64,000 nucleotides of DNA from positions 3,410,001-3,474,000 of the forward strand of contig NZ_CP041247.1 in the NCBI RefSeq assembly GCF_006711645.1. Direction: 5' to 3'. Both the position numbers and the translations under genes were made by a program. Shown here one piece after another: positions 1 to 7,599 of the stretch. The stretch comes from Klebsiella electrica. Its GTDB lineage: Bacteria; Pseudomonadota; Gammaproteobacteria; Enterobacterales; Enterobacteriaceae. The notes under the pieces were generated by a model. It had not been told where the DNA came from, searched no databases, and saw nothing but the letters and a program-made list of their open reading frames with translations. Every line of letters begins with the position of its first letter. The first letter of the stretch is position 1.

Positions 1-1
1 C

Positions 2-364
2 GGCGCGCTGCTGGTCAGGCGCGGTAGCCGCGGATTTGTCCGCGACTGGGGCGTTTTTTTGCAGGATCAGATTATCTATCAAATTCACTTCCCGGAGAGC
101 GATCGGATCATCGGCTGCCGCGAACAGGAGCTGATCCCCATCGCTCAGCCGTGGCTGGCCGGGAACTTGCAATATGGCGATAGCGTCACCTGCCTGATGG
201 CGCTCTCGGTCAACGGCGATGTGGTCGTGACCGCGGGCCAGCGGGGACACATTGAGGCTACCGATCGGGGTGAGTCCGGCGACTGCTACACCGTCGATTT
301 TAGCGGCCGCTGGTTCAGAGTCCCGGCACAGGCCATCGCCCTTACAGAGGAGAGAGAACAGTGA
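2..364 (+). CDS. nifZ: NifZ, 3' part (nitrogenase maturation)
   Basis: The frame is open from the first bases of the window, so the gene is cut at its 5' end and only the C-terminal ~120 residues are present; enteric NifZ is about 148 residues. NifZ is a small protein known to help mature the MoFe protein, in particular formation of its second P-cluster. The visible part holds the NifZ pattern of short beta-rich repeats (RRGSRGFVRDWGVF, then GDVVVTAGQRGHIEA). A TTG at 59 lies inside this reading frame and is not a sensible start. The stop overlaps the nifM start by 4 bp (GTGA), so the two are translationally coupled at the end of the nifUSVWZM operon, whose promoter is outside the window. Confidence 0.93.
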   Translation, partial: GALLVRRGSRGFVRDWGVFLQDQIIYQIHFPESDRIIGCREQELIPIAQPWLAGNLQYGDSVTCLMALSVNGDVVVTAGQRGHIEATDRGESGDCYTVDFSGRWFRVPAQAIALTEEREQ

Positions 365-1161
365 ACGCATGGCAACGTTTTGGTCGGCAACGGCTGGCGC
401 GCACGCGCTGGGACAGCGATCCGGCAACATTGAATGCTGCCGATACGCTGGCCTTTGAGCAGGCCTGGCAACGCCAGTGCCAGATGGAGCAGACGATAGT
501 CGCGCGGGTTCCGGAAGGCGCTGTTCCGCCGACGTTAAGGGATAACATCGCCGCCTCCCTTGCCGTCTGGCTCGCTGAAGGTAACTTTACGCCGCCAGAA
601 CGCGCGGCTATCGTGCTGCATCACGCCCGGCTGGAAATCGCCTTTGCCGATATCGCCCGTCAGGCGCCGCAGCCGGATCTCGCCACGGTCCAGGCCTGGT
701 ATTTGCGCCACCAGACGCAGTTTATGCGCCCGGAACAGCGTCTGACCCGCCATCTGCTGCTGACTGTCGAGAATGACCGTGAAGCCGTTCATCAGAAAAT
801 CCTCGGCCTCTATCAGCAAATTAACGCCTCCCGGGACGCTTTCGCCCCGCTAGCCCGCCGCCATTCTCAGTGTCCGAGCGCCCTGGAAGACGGGCGTTTA
901 GGCTGGATTAGCCGGGGTTTACTCTATCCGCAGCTCGAGAGTGCGCTGTTTGCGCTGGCGGAAAACGCGCTGAGTCCGCCCGTCGCCAGCGAACTGGGCT
1001 GGCATCTTTTATGGTGTGAAGCGATTCGCCCCGCCACGCCGATGGCGCAGCAGCAGGCGCTGGAGAGCGCGCGCGATTATCTTTGGCAGCAGAGCCAGCA
1101 GCGCCACCAGCGCCAGTGGCTGGAACAGATGATTTCCCGTCAACCGGGACTGTGCGGGTAG
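361..1161 (+). CDS. nifM: NifM, putative peptidyl-prolyl isomerase for NifH maturation
   Basis: A 266-residue protein matching the usual NifM length. NifM is needed for stable, active Fe protein (NifH) and carries a C-terminal parvulin-type PPIase domain. That domain is visible at about residues 126-224, with the signatures RLTRHLLL, GRLGWISRG and ELGWHLLW. The N-terminal ~120 residues are helical and lack a signal peptide, so the protein acts in the cytoplasm. The start is GTG at 361, preceded by a purine-rich AGAGGAGAGAG and overlapping the nifZ stop. It is the last gene of the nifUSVWZM transcription unit and runs convergently into nifF. Confidence 0.95.
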   Translation: MNAWQRFGRQRLARTRWDSDPATLNAADTLAFEQAWQRQCQMEQTIVARVPEGAVPPTLRDNIAASLAVWLAEGNFTPPERAAIVLHHARLEIAFADIARQAPQPDLATVQAWYLRHQTQFMRPEQRLTRHLLLTVENDREAVHQKILGLYQQINASRDAFAPLARRHSQCPSALEDGRLGWISRGLLYPQLESALFALAENALSPPVASELGWHLLWCEAIRPATPMAQQQALESARDYLWQQSQQRHQRQWLEQMISRQPGLCG

Positions 1162-1177
1162 CCTCGGCGGCTACCCG
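1155..1177. terminator. Hairpin at the nifM/nifF convergent junction
   Basis: A perfect 9-bp stem (CGGGTAGCC / GGCTACCCG) with a 5-nt loop overlaps the nifM stop codon and lies 8 bp beyond the nifF stop. It could end transcription from both sides, but no clear T-run follows on either strand, so a role as an intrinsic terminator is inferred. Confidence 0.55.
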
Positions 1178-1184
1178 TTAACGC

Positions 1185-1715
1185 CTACAGCACGGTGCGT
1201 TTAATCTCCTCAAGCCAGCTCGCCAGCCGCGCTTCGGTCTGGTCGAACTGGTTATCCTGATCCAGTGCCAGCCCAACGAAGCGTTCCCCTTCCAGCGCCA
1301 AAGAGGCGCTGAATTCATAACCCTCATTCGGCCAGCTGCCAATCATCTGCGCGCCGCGTGCGCGCAGGGCGTCGTAGAGCGGGCGCATGCCGCTGACGAA
1401 GTTGTCCGGATAGCCTCTCTGATCGCCGAGGCCGAACAGCGCCACGGTTTTCCCTTTCAGGCTGGCGTCGTCGAGGCCGCTGATAAATTCGCTCCATGAT
1501 TCGCTTTCGCATCCGGCCTCCAGCCCCGGCAGTTGGCCGTCGCCGAGCGTCGGCGTGCCCAGCAGCAGCACCGGATAGGCCATAAAGTCGTCCAGCGTCG
1601 TGCGGTTAATGTTGACCGGGGCATCCGCCAACTCGCCGAGCTGCTTGTGGATCATTTTCGCGATTTTGCGGGTTTTACCGGTATCGGTGCCAAAGAAAAT
1701 ACCAATGTTCGCCAT
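1185..1715 (-). CDS. nifF: NifF, flavodoxin electron donor to nitrogenase
   Basis: A 176-residue flavodoxin. In Klebsiella NifF carries electrons from the NifJ pyruvate oxidoreductase to the Fe protein NifH. The FMN phosphate loop GTDTGKT is at residues 9-15, followed by flavin-contacting segments GTPTLGDG and GLGDQRGYPDNFV, typical of long-chain flavodoxins. The ATG at 1715 is preceded on its strand by an AGGAGCGC-like ribosome site. The gene is transcribed divergently from nifLA and convergently with nifM. Its sigma54 promoter lies about 55 bp upstream of the start, so expression should need RpoN and NifA. Confidence 0.97.
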   Translation of the reverse strand: MANIGIFFGTDTGKTRKIAKMIHKQLGELADAPVNINRTTLDDFMAYPVLLLGTPTLGDGQLPGLEAGCESESWSEFISGLDDASLKGKTVALFGLGDQRGYPDNFVSGMRPLYDALRARGAQMIGSWPNEGYEFSASLALEGERFVGLALDQDNQFDQTEARLASWLEEIKRTVL

Positions 1716-1768
1716 GTTGCGCTCCTGTCGGAAAAGGGGGTTGAAAATACGCGTTCTCGCAGGGGTAT

Positions 1769-1785
1769 TGCGAAGGCTATGCCAG
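1769..1785 (-). promoter_or_regulatory. Sigma54 promoter of nifF
   Basis: On the minus strand TGGCATAGCCTTCGCA has the invariant GG and GC separated by exactly 10 bases (GG at 1783-1782, GC at 1771-1770), the -24/-12 pattern of RpoN promoters. It faces nifF and lies 54 bp from the start codon. Confidence 0.88.
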
Positions 1786-1937
1786 GTTTCACTGCCCTGC
1801 GACAGTTCATCCCTGCCCCATCACGATCGCTCCAGCGCCGTTCCGCCGCGCGCGGCGGGCCTGGTGAGCCGGGAAGTATGACGCAAACGCCGGTTTTACC
1901 CCTGCCGGATCAATGTTTCTGCCGGTCGCTTCGATAA

Positions 1938-1953
1938 GGGCGCACGGTTTGCA
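1938..1953 (+). promoter_or_regulatory. Sigma54 promoter of nifLA
   Basis: GGGCGCACGGTTTGC has GG at 1939-1940 and GC at 1951-1952, spaced by 10 bases, which matches the well-known nifLA promoter as I remember it. Transcription would start near 1964, about 73 bp before the nifL ATG. The known activator here is nitrogen-regulated NtrC. I could not identify NtrC sites with confidence. Confidence 0.88.
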
Positions 1954-2008
1954 TGGTTATCGGGGTTCGGATAAAACCGCGCGATCCCTGTCGCGGTGTC
2001 GGACAAAT

Positions 2009-2024
2009 TGTCATAACTGCGACA
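2009..2024. promoter_or_regulatory. NifA upstream activator site in the nifF-nifL region
   Basis: TGT-N10-ACA, the NifA binding consensus, is exact here. The site is about 250 bp upstream of the predicted nifF transcription start, a normal distance for an enhancer site, but lies inside the transcribed leader of nifL, ending 13 bp before its ATG. A second half-matching element just to its left has TGT and ACA separated by 11 bases. Confidence 0.75.
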
Positions 2025-2036
2025 CAGGAGTTTGCG

Positions 2037-3524
2037 ATGACCCTGAATATGATGCGCGATAACGCCGTGCCGGAGGCGATTGCCGGCGTGCTGACTCAAC
2101 AACATCCGGGGCTGTTTTTTACGATGGTCGAACAGGCATCGGTGGCGATTTCCCTCACCGATGCCCGGGCGAATATTATTTACGCCAACCCGGCTTTTTG
2201 CCGTCAGACCGGCTATTCGCTGGCGCAATTGTTAAACCAAAACCCGCGCCTGCTGGCCAGCAGCCAGACGCCGCGAGCAATCTACCAGGAGATGTGGCAC
2301 ACCCTGCTTCAGCGCCAGCCATGGCGCGGTCAGCTGATTAACCAGCGCCGCGACGGCGGCCTGTATCTGGTGGATATCGACATCACCCCGGTGCTGAATC
2401 CGCAGGGCGAGCTGGAACATTATCTGGCGATGCAGCGGGATATTAGCGTCAGCTATACCCTGGAACAGCGGCTGCGCAATCATATGACGCTGATGGAAGC
2501 GGTGCTGAATAATATCCCCGCCGCCGTGGTGGTGGTGGATGAGCACGATCGGGTGGTGATGGATAACCTCGCCTACAAAACCTTCTGCGCGGACTGCGGC
2601 GGGAAAGAGCTGCTGGTTGAGCTACGGGTTTCCCCGCAGGCGATGGGGCCCGGCGCAGAGCAAATTCTGCCGGTGGTTATCCGCGGCGCGGTCCGCTGGC
2701 TGTCAGTGACCTGCTGGGGGTTGCCCGGCGTCAGCGAAGAAGCCAGCCGCTATTTCGTCGACAGCGCCCCGGCGCGAACGCTGGTGGTGATCGCCGACTG
2801 CACCCAGCAGCGTCAACAGCAGGAGCAGGGCCGCCTCGACCGACTGAAACAGCAGATGACCGCCGGAAAGCTGCTGGCCGCCATCCGCGAATCGCTGGAC
2901 GCCGCGCTGATCCAGCTTAACTGCCCGATCAATATGCTGGCAGCGGCCCGTCGGCTGAACGGTGAAGGCAGCGGCAACGTGGCGCTGGACGCGGCGTGGC
3001 GTGAAGGCGAAGAGGCCATGGCGCGCCTGCAGCGCTGCCGCCCCTCCCTCGAGCTGGAAAGCAACGCCGTCTGGCCGCTGCAGCCCTTCTTTGACGACCT
3101 GTGCGCCCTATACCGCACCCGCTTTGACCACCGCGCGAAACTGCATATTGATATGGCGTCGCCGCATCTGGTGGGCTTTGGCCAACGCACGCAGCTGCTG
3201 GCCTGCTTAAGTTTATGGCTCGACCGCACGCTGGCCCTCGCCGCCGAGCTGCCCTCCGTACCGCTGGAGATAGCGCTTTATGCCGAAGAGGATGAGGGCT
3301 GGCTCTCGCTGTATCTCAACGACAATGTGCCGCTGCTACAGGTGCGCTATACCCACTCCCCCGATGCCTTGAACGCTCCCGGCAAAGGGATGGAACTGCG
3401 GCTGATCCAAACCCTGGTCGCCTACCATCGCGGCGCGATTGAACTGGCTTCGCGCCCGCAGGGGGGGACCAGCCTCGTCATGCGTTTCCCGCTCTTCAAT
3501 ACCCTGGCCGGAGGTGAGCAATGA
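2037..3524 (+). CDS. nifL: NifL, redox/fixed-nitrogen anti-activator of NifA
   Basis: A 495-residue flavoprotein that inhibits NifA when oxygen or fixed nitrogen is present. PAS1, the FAD-binding redox sensor, spans about residues 26-140 and includes ANIIYANPAFCRQTGY; PAS2 covers about 145-260. The C-terminal part resembles a histidine-kinase transmitter, with a glycine-rich nucleotide-binding segment (GKGMELRLIQ, then RPQGGTSLV), but the usual phosphoacceptor H-box is not apparent, as is known for enteric NifL. The ATG at 2037 has AGGAG six bases upstream. An in-frame ATG at 1953 is rejected because it lies upstream of the predicted transcription start. The stop overlaps nifA (ATGA), which couples synthesis of the two partners. 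Confidence 0.97.
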   Translation: MTLNMMRDNAVPEAIAGVLTQQHPGLFFTMVEQASVAISLTDARANIIYANPAFCRQTGYSLAQLLNQNPRLLASSQTPRAIYQEMWHTLLQRQPWRGQLINQRRDGGLYLVDIDITPVLNPQGELEHYLAMQRDISVSYTLEQRLRNHMTLMEAVLNNIPAAVVVVDEHDRVVMDNLAYKTFCADCGGKELLVELRVSPQAMGPGAEQILPVVIRGAVRWLSVTCWGLPGVSEEASRYFVDSAPARTLVVIADCTQQRQQQEQGRLDRLKQQMTAGKLLAAIRESLDAALIQLNCPINMLAAARRLNGEGSGNVALDAAWREGEEAMARLQRCRPSLELESNAVWPLQPFFDDLCALYRTRFDHRAKLHIDMASPHLVGFGQRTQLLACLSLWLDRTLALAAELPSVPLEIALYAEEDEGWLSLYLNDNVPLLQVRYTHSPDALNAPGKGMELRLIQTLVAYHRGAIELASRPQGGTSLVMRFPLFNTLAGGEQ

Positions 3525-5092
3525 GCCATAAATTCGATTCGGATACCACCGTCAGGCGCTTCGATCTCTCCCAGCAATTTACCGCCATGCAGCGGATAAG
3601 CGTCATTTTGAGCCGCGCCACCGAAGCGAGTAAAACGCTGCAGGAGGTATTGAGCGTGTTACATAACGACGCGTTTATGCAGCACGGGATGATTTGCCTG
3701 TACGACAGTCAGCAGGAGATTTTGAGCATCGAAGCACTGCAGCAAACGGAAAATCAGACGCTGCCCGGCAGTACGCAAATTCGCTACCGGCCCGGGGAAG
3801 GCCTGGTTGGTACCGTGCTGGCGCAGGGCCAGTCGCTGGTACTACCGCGCGTGGCCGACGATCAGCGGTTTCTCGACCGTCTCAGTCTGTACGATTATGA
3901 CCTGCCGTTTATTGCCGTACCGCTCATGGGCCCCCATTCCCGGCCTATCGGCGTACTGGCGGCGCAACCGATGGCTCGTCAGGAAGAGCGGCTACCGGCC
4001 TGTACCCGGTTTCTCGAAACTGTCGCCAATCTGATAGCCCAGACGATTCGCCTGATGATCCTGCCGGCCTCTGCCTCACAGCCGCCGCAGGTCGCCAGAA
4101 TTGAGCGGCCGCGCGCCTGTACGCCATCGCGCGGTTTCGGCCTCGAGAATATGGTCGGTAAAAGCCCGGCGATGCGGCAGATTATGGAGATTATTCGTCA
4201 GGTTTCGCGCTGGGATACTACGGTACTGGTACGCGGCGAAAGCGGTACCGGGAAAGAGCTTATCGCCAATGCCATTCACCATAATTCACCGCGCGCCGCT
4301 GCGGCTTTCGTCAAATTCAACTGCGCGGCGCTGCCTGATACTCTGCTGGAGAGCGAGCTGTTCGGTCATGAGAAAGGCGCGTTTACCGGCGCGGTGCGCC
4401 AGCGGAAAGGCCGCTTTGAACTGGCGGATGGCGGGACTCTGTTTCTGGATGAGATCGGCGAAAGCAGCGCCTCGTTTCAGGCTAAGCTGCTGCGAATTCT
4501 GCAAGAGGGAGAAATGGAGCGCGTCGGCGGCGATGAAACCCTGCGCGTCAACGTGCGCATCATCGCGGCGACCAATCGCCATCTGGAAGAAGAGGTGCGG
4601 CTGGGCCATTTCCGCGAGGATCTTTACTATCGCCTGAACGTGATGCCCATCGCCCTGCCCCCGCTGCGCGAACGTCAGGAGGATATCGCCGAACTGGCGC
4701 ACTTTCTGGTGCGTAAAATCGCTCAGCACCAGGGGAGAACGCTGCGTATCAGCGATGGGGCCATTCGCCTGTTGATGGAGTACAGCTGGCCGGGCAACGT
4801 CCGCGAACTGGAAAACTGCCTTGAGCGTTCGGCGGTGATGTCGGAGAGCGGCCTGATAGACCGTGACGTGATCCTGTTCAACCATCGCGATAATCCGCCG
4901 AAAGCGCAACCCATCAGCGGTCCGGCGGAGGACGGCTGGCTCGATAACAGCCTTGACGAGCGCCAGCGGTTGATTGCGGCCCTCGAAAAAGCCGGCTGGG
5001 TGCAGGCCAAAGCGGCGCGACTGCTGGGGATGACGCCGCGCCAGGTAGCGTATCGGATTCAGATAATGGATATCACCATGCCGCGACTGTGA
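3521..5092 (+). CDS. nifA: NifA, sigma54-dependent activator of nif genes
   Basis: A 523-residue enhancer-binding protein. An N-terminal GAF domain (about 36-180) is followed by an AAA+ domain with Walker A GESGTGKE (239-246), the sigma54-contacting loop GAFTGA (286-291) and Walker [11 protein letters not shown]-terminal helix-turn-helix contains [17 protein letters not shown]. The linker between the AAA+ and DNA-binding domains lacks the Cys-x4-Cys motif of oxygen-sensitive rhizobial NifA, which fits control by NifL. It binds TGT-N10-ACA sites such as those at 2009 and 5099. It overlaps nifL by 4 bp and is followed by the nifBQ promoter region. Confidence 0.97.
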   Translation: MSHKFDSDTTVRRFDLSQQFTAMQRISVILSRATEASKTLQEVLSVLHNDAFMQHGMICLYDSQQEILSIEALQQTENQTLPGSTQIRYRPGEGLVGTVLAQGQSLVLPRVADDQRFLDRLSLYDYDLPFIAVPLMGPHSRPIGVLAAQPMARQEERLPACTRFLETVANLIAQTIRLMILPASASQPPQVARIERPRACTPSRGFGLENMVGKSPAMRQIMEIIRQVSRWDTTVLVRGESGTGKELIANAIHHNSPRAAAAFVKFNCAALPDTLLESELFGHEKGAFTGAVRQRKGRFELADGGTLFLDEIGESSASFQAKLLRILQEGEMERVGGDETLRVNVRIIAATNRHLEEEVRLGHFREDLYYRLNVMPIALPPLRERQEDIAELAHFLVRKIAQHQGRTLRISDGAIRLLMEYSWPGNVRELENCLERSAVMSESGLIDRDVILFNHRDNPPKAQPISGPAEDGWLDNSLDERQRLIAALEKAGWVQAKAARLLGMTPRQVAYRIQIMDITMPRL

Positions 5093-5098
5093 GCCTTG

Positions 5099-5114
5099 TG
5101 TGAGGTTGTGAACA
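5099..5114. promoter_or_regulatory. NifA upstream activator site of nifBQ
   Basis: TGT-N10-ACA is exact here. It lies about 90 bp upstream of the nifB -24/-12 element and 6 bp after the nifA stop, a standard enhancer position for NifA. Confidence 0.85.
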
Positions 5115-5204
5115 TTGTCGCCAGCACGGCGGAATTACGACAATTCAGGGCGACGGGTTACTGGTTAAAGATTTTATGTTTCATAGAGTTGCAAAATTCA
5201 CCGC

Positions 5205-5220
5205 TGGTATAGCATTTGCA
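5205..5220 (+). promoter_or_regulatory. Sigma54 promoter of nifBQ
   Basis: TGGTATAGCATTTGCA has GG at 5206-5207 and GC at 5218-5219 with 10 bases between, a strong RpoN match. The nifB ATG follows 35 bp later. Confidence 0.92.
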
Positions 5221-5255
5221 GCAGGAAGGTATCGCCCAACCACGAAGGTACGACT

Positions 5256-6662
5256 ATGACTTCCTGCTCTTCTTTTCCTCGCGGCACAGCCTGCCACTCA
5301 GCGGACGATGGCGCACTCACGCCGATCGTTGCCGATAAAGTCGCCGCGCATCCCTGCTACTCTCGTCATGGGCATCACCGTTTTGCACGGATGCATCTGC
5401 CGGTCGCGCCCGCCTGCAATTTGCAGTGCAACTACTGTAATCGCAAATTTGATTGCAGCAATGAATCCCGCCCCGGGGTATCGTCAACGCTGCTGACGCC
5501 TGAACAGGCGGTCTTAAAAGTGCGTCAGGTCGCGCAGGCGATCCCGCAGCTGTCGGTAGTGGGCATCGCCGGGCCCGGCGACCCGCTCGCCAACATCACC
5601 CGCACCTTTCGCACCCTGGAGCTGATCCGTGAGCAGCTACCGGACCTGAAATTATGCCTGTCGACCAACGGACTGATGCTGCCTGACGCGGTAGATCGCC
5701 TGCTGGATGTCGGCGTTGACCACGTCACGGTCACCATTAATACCCTCGACGCGGAGATTGCCGCGCAAATCTACGCCTGGCTATGGCTGGACGGCGAACG
5801 CTACAGCGGGCGCGAAGCGGGAGAAATCCTGATTGCCCGTCAGCTTGAGGGCGTGCGCAGGCTGACCGCCAAAGGCGTGCTGGTGAAAATAAATTCCGTG
5901 CTGATCCCCGGCATTAACGATAGCGGCATGGCCGACGTCAGCCGCGAACTGCGAAGCCGCGGCGCGTTTATCCATAACATTATGCCGCTCATTGCCCGAC
6001 CGGAGCACGGCACGGTGTTTGGCCTCAACGGCCAGCCGGAGCCGGACGCAGAACTGCTTGCCGCGACCCGCAGCCAGTGCGCAGAGGTGATGCCGCAGAT
6101 GACCCACTGCCACCAGTGCCGCGCCGATGCCATCGGAATGCTCGGCGAAGACCGCAGCCAGCAGTTTACCCAGCTTCCGGCGCCAGAGAGCCTCCCGGCC
6201 TGGCTGCCGATCCTCCACCAGCGCGCGCAGCTTCACGCCAGTATCGCGACCCGCGGCGAATCGGAAGCCGATGACGCCTGTCTGGTCGCCGTAGCGTCAA
6301 GCCGTGGGGATGTGATTGATTGCCACTTTGGCCATACCGACCGGTTCTCTATTTACAGCCTGTCGGCCGCCGGCATGGTGCTGGTCAACGAACGGTTTAC
6401 GCCGAAATATTGCCAGGGGCGCGATGACTGCGAACCGCAGGATAACGATGCCAGATTTGCGGCGATCCTCGACCTGCTGGCGGACGTGAAAGCCGTATTT
6501 TGCGTGCGTATCGGCCACACGCCGTGGCAAAAGCTGGAACAGCAAGGCATTGAGCCGTGCGTTGACGGGGCATGGCGGCCGGTCTCCGAGGTGTTGCCCG
6601 ACTGGTGGCAACAGCGCCGCGGGAGCTGGCCTGCCGCGTTGCCGCACAAGGGGGTCGCCTGA
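5256..6662 (+). CDS. nifB: NifB, radical SAM synthase of the FeMo-co precursor
   Basis: A 468-residue protein that fuses two [4Fe-4S] clusters with an SAM-derived carbide to make the 8Fe core (NifB-co) of FeMo-cofactor. The radical SAM motif CNLQCNYC supplies C54, C58 and C61; further cysteines nearby (C4, C13, C34, C67) and the C-x2-C pair HCHQC can serve the substrate clusters. The C-terminal ~110 residues form a NifX-like domain (DCHFGHTDRF), as in the long enteric form of NifB. The start is the ATG at 5256 with GAAGG upstream. The stop overlaps the nifQ start by one base (TGATG). Confidence 0.97.
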   Translation: MTSCSSFPRGTACHSADDGALTPIVADKVAAHPCYSRHGHHRFARMHLPVAPACNLQCNYCNRKFDCSNESRPGVSSTLLTPEQAVLKVRQVAQAIPQLSVVGIAGPGDPLANITRTFRTLELIREQLPDLKLCLSTNGLMLPDAVDRLLDVGVDHVTVTINTLDAEIAAQIYAWLWLDGERYSGREAGEILIARQLEGVRRLTAKGVLVKINSVLIPGINDSGMADVSRELRSRGAFIHNIMPLIARPEHGTVFGLNGQPEPDAELLAATRSQCAEVMPQMTHCHQCRADAIGMLGEDRSQQFTQLPAPESLPAWLPILHQRAQLHASIATRGESEADDACLVAVASSRGDVIDCHFGHTDRFSIYSLSAAGMVLVNERFTPKYCQGRDDCEPQDNDARFAAILDLLADVKAVFCVRIGHTPWQKLEQQGIEPCVDGAWRPVSEVLPDWWQQRRGSWPAALPHKGVA

Positions 6663-7165
6663 TGGCGCCGCGCGACTGGCTAAGACGCCTGTGGCTACTG
6701 TATCACGCGGGCAAAGGCAGTTTTCCGCTGCGCATGGGGCTGAGTGCGCACGACTGGCAGGCGCTGAGGCGACGGTTGGGCGAGGAGGAAACGCCGCTGG
6801 ATGGCGAGGTGCTACTCCGTCGTCGCCTGATGGCGGAACTGAATGCCACCCGCGAAGAGGAACGTCAGCAGTTGAGCGCATGGCTGGCGGACTGGATGCA
6901 GCAGGGAGCCGGACCGATGGCGCAGATTATCGCCGAGGTTTCGCTGGCGTTTAACCATCTCTGGCAGGACCTTGGCCTGGCGTCGCGCGCCGAATTGCGC
7001 CTGCTGATGAGCGACTGTTTTCCGCAGCTGGTGGTGATGAACGAACACAATATGCGCTGGAAAAAGTTCTTTTATCGTCAACGCTGTCTGCTGCAGCAAG
7101 GAGAAGTTATCTGCCGCTCGCCAAGCTGTGACGAGTGTTGGGAGCGCAGCGCTTGTTTTGAGTGA
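6662..7165 (+). CDS. nifQ: NifQ, molybdenum donor for FeMo-cofactor
   Basis: A 167-residue protein that delivers molybdenum to NifEN/NifH during FeMo-co assembly. The C-terminus carries the family's cluster motif C-x4-C-x2-C-x5-C (CRSPSCDECWERSAC), which binds a Mo-Fe-S cluster. A longer frame begins upstream within nifB, but the ATG at 6662 overlaps the nifB stop and gives the standard length. Translation is probably coupled to nifB. It is the last gene of the nif cluster on this side. Confidence 0.95.
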   Translation: MAPRDWLRRLWLLYHAGKGSFPLRMGLSAHDWQALRRRLGEEETPLDGEVLLRRRLMAELNATREEERQQLSAWLADWMQQGAGPMAQIIAEVSLAFNHLWQDLGLASRAELRLLMSDCFPQLVVMNEHNMRWKKFFYRQRCLLQQGEVICRSPSCDECWERSACFE

Positions 7166-7434
7166 CGGATATGTTCAGGCCGTTCAAACTGGTTTGTTCA
7201 AGATATGCGGTTTTCATCAGGGGAATCGACCAGGCGTTGCAGGGTGTGGAGAGGCAGCCCAACGGGTTTTACCCAGTCAGACCTGTCAGCGATAGCCCGG
7301 CAATGGGTGAGTGAATCCCCGCTGCCACCGGCATGAACGCTTTGGCTGAAAGACGTATGGATTCGGTGTCGTGTCCTCCTGTTGATTGACTCCGCCTGCG
7401 GCGCAGCCGGTCACCACTCAGCAAGCGCGGAGCG

Positions 7435-7463
7435 AAAAAAAACCCGCAGAGATAGGGCGGGTT
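7435..7463 (-). terminator. Rho-independent terminator-like hairpin, minus strand
   Basis: Read on the minus strand, AACCCGC and GCGGGTT form a 7-bp stem with a 9-nt loop, followed by eight T. It probably ends the tetR/efflux operon, about 140 bp past the permease stop. Confidence 0.75.
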
Positions 7464-7544
7464 GATTCAAATACAAATCCATTGCGTGCAAATAACATCA
7501 CAATAACCGGGCGTTATTTTATGACGTCCATCACAAAAACGTCA

Positions 7545-7562
7545 CCCCCCAGTTCGGGGGGG
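7545..7562. repeat. GC-only inverted repeat
   Basis: Six C (7545-7550) and seven G (7556-7562) flank AGTTC, forming a short, very stable hairpin 38 bp beyond the efflux permease stop. It may act as an early terminator or mRNA 3' stabiliser; no long T-run follows. Confidence 0.5.
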
Positions 7563-7599
7563 AACTCTGCTCGCGTTGTTCATCCCGCGCGCTACGAAG

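Larger units (their letters stand above)
7166..7599. other. Non-coding or decayed gap between nifQ and the RND operon
   Basis: No credible gene was found. On the minus strand about 72 codons are open before a TGA at 7200-7198, but there is no start codon and I do not recognise the product; it may be a gene remnant or chance. The stretch also holds two hairpins, listed separately. It separates the nif genes from a convergent efflux operon. Confidence 0.6.

Noticed and set aside
5720..5740. Possible MatP binding site (matS-like GTGAC/GTCAC) in nifB
   Set aside because: The first half-site is TTGAC and the central bases do not fit the consensus, so it is not a matS site.
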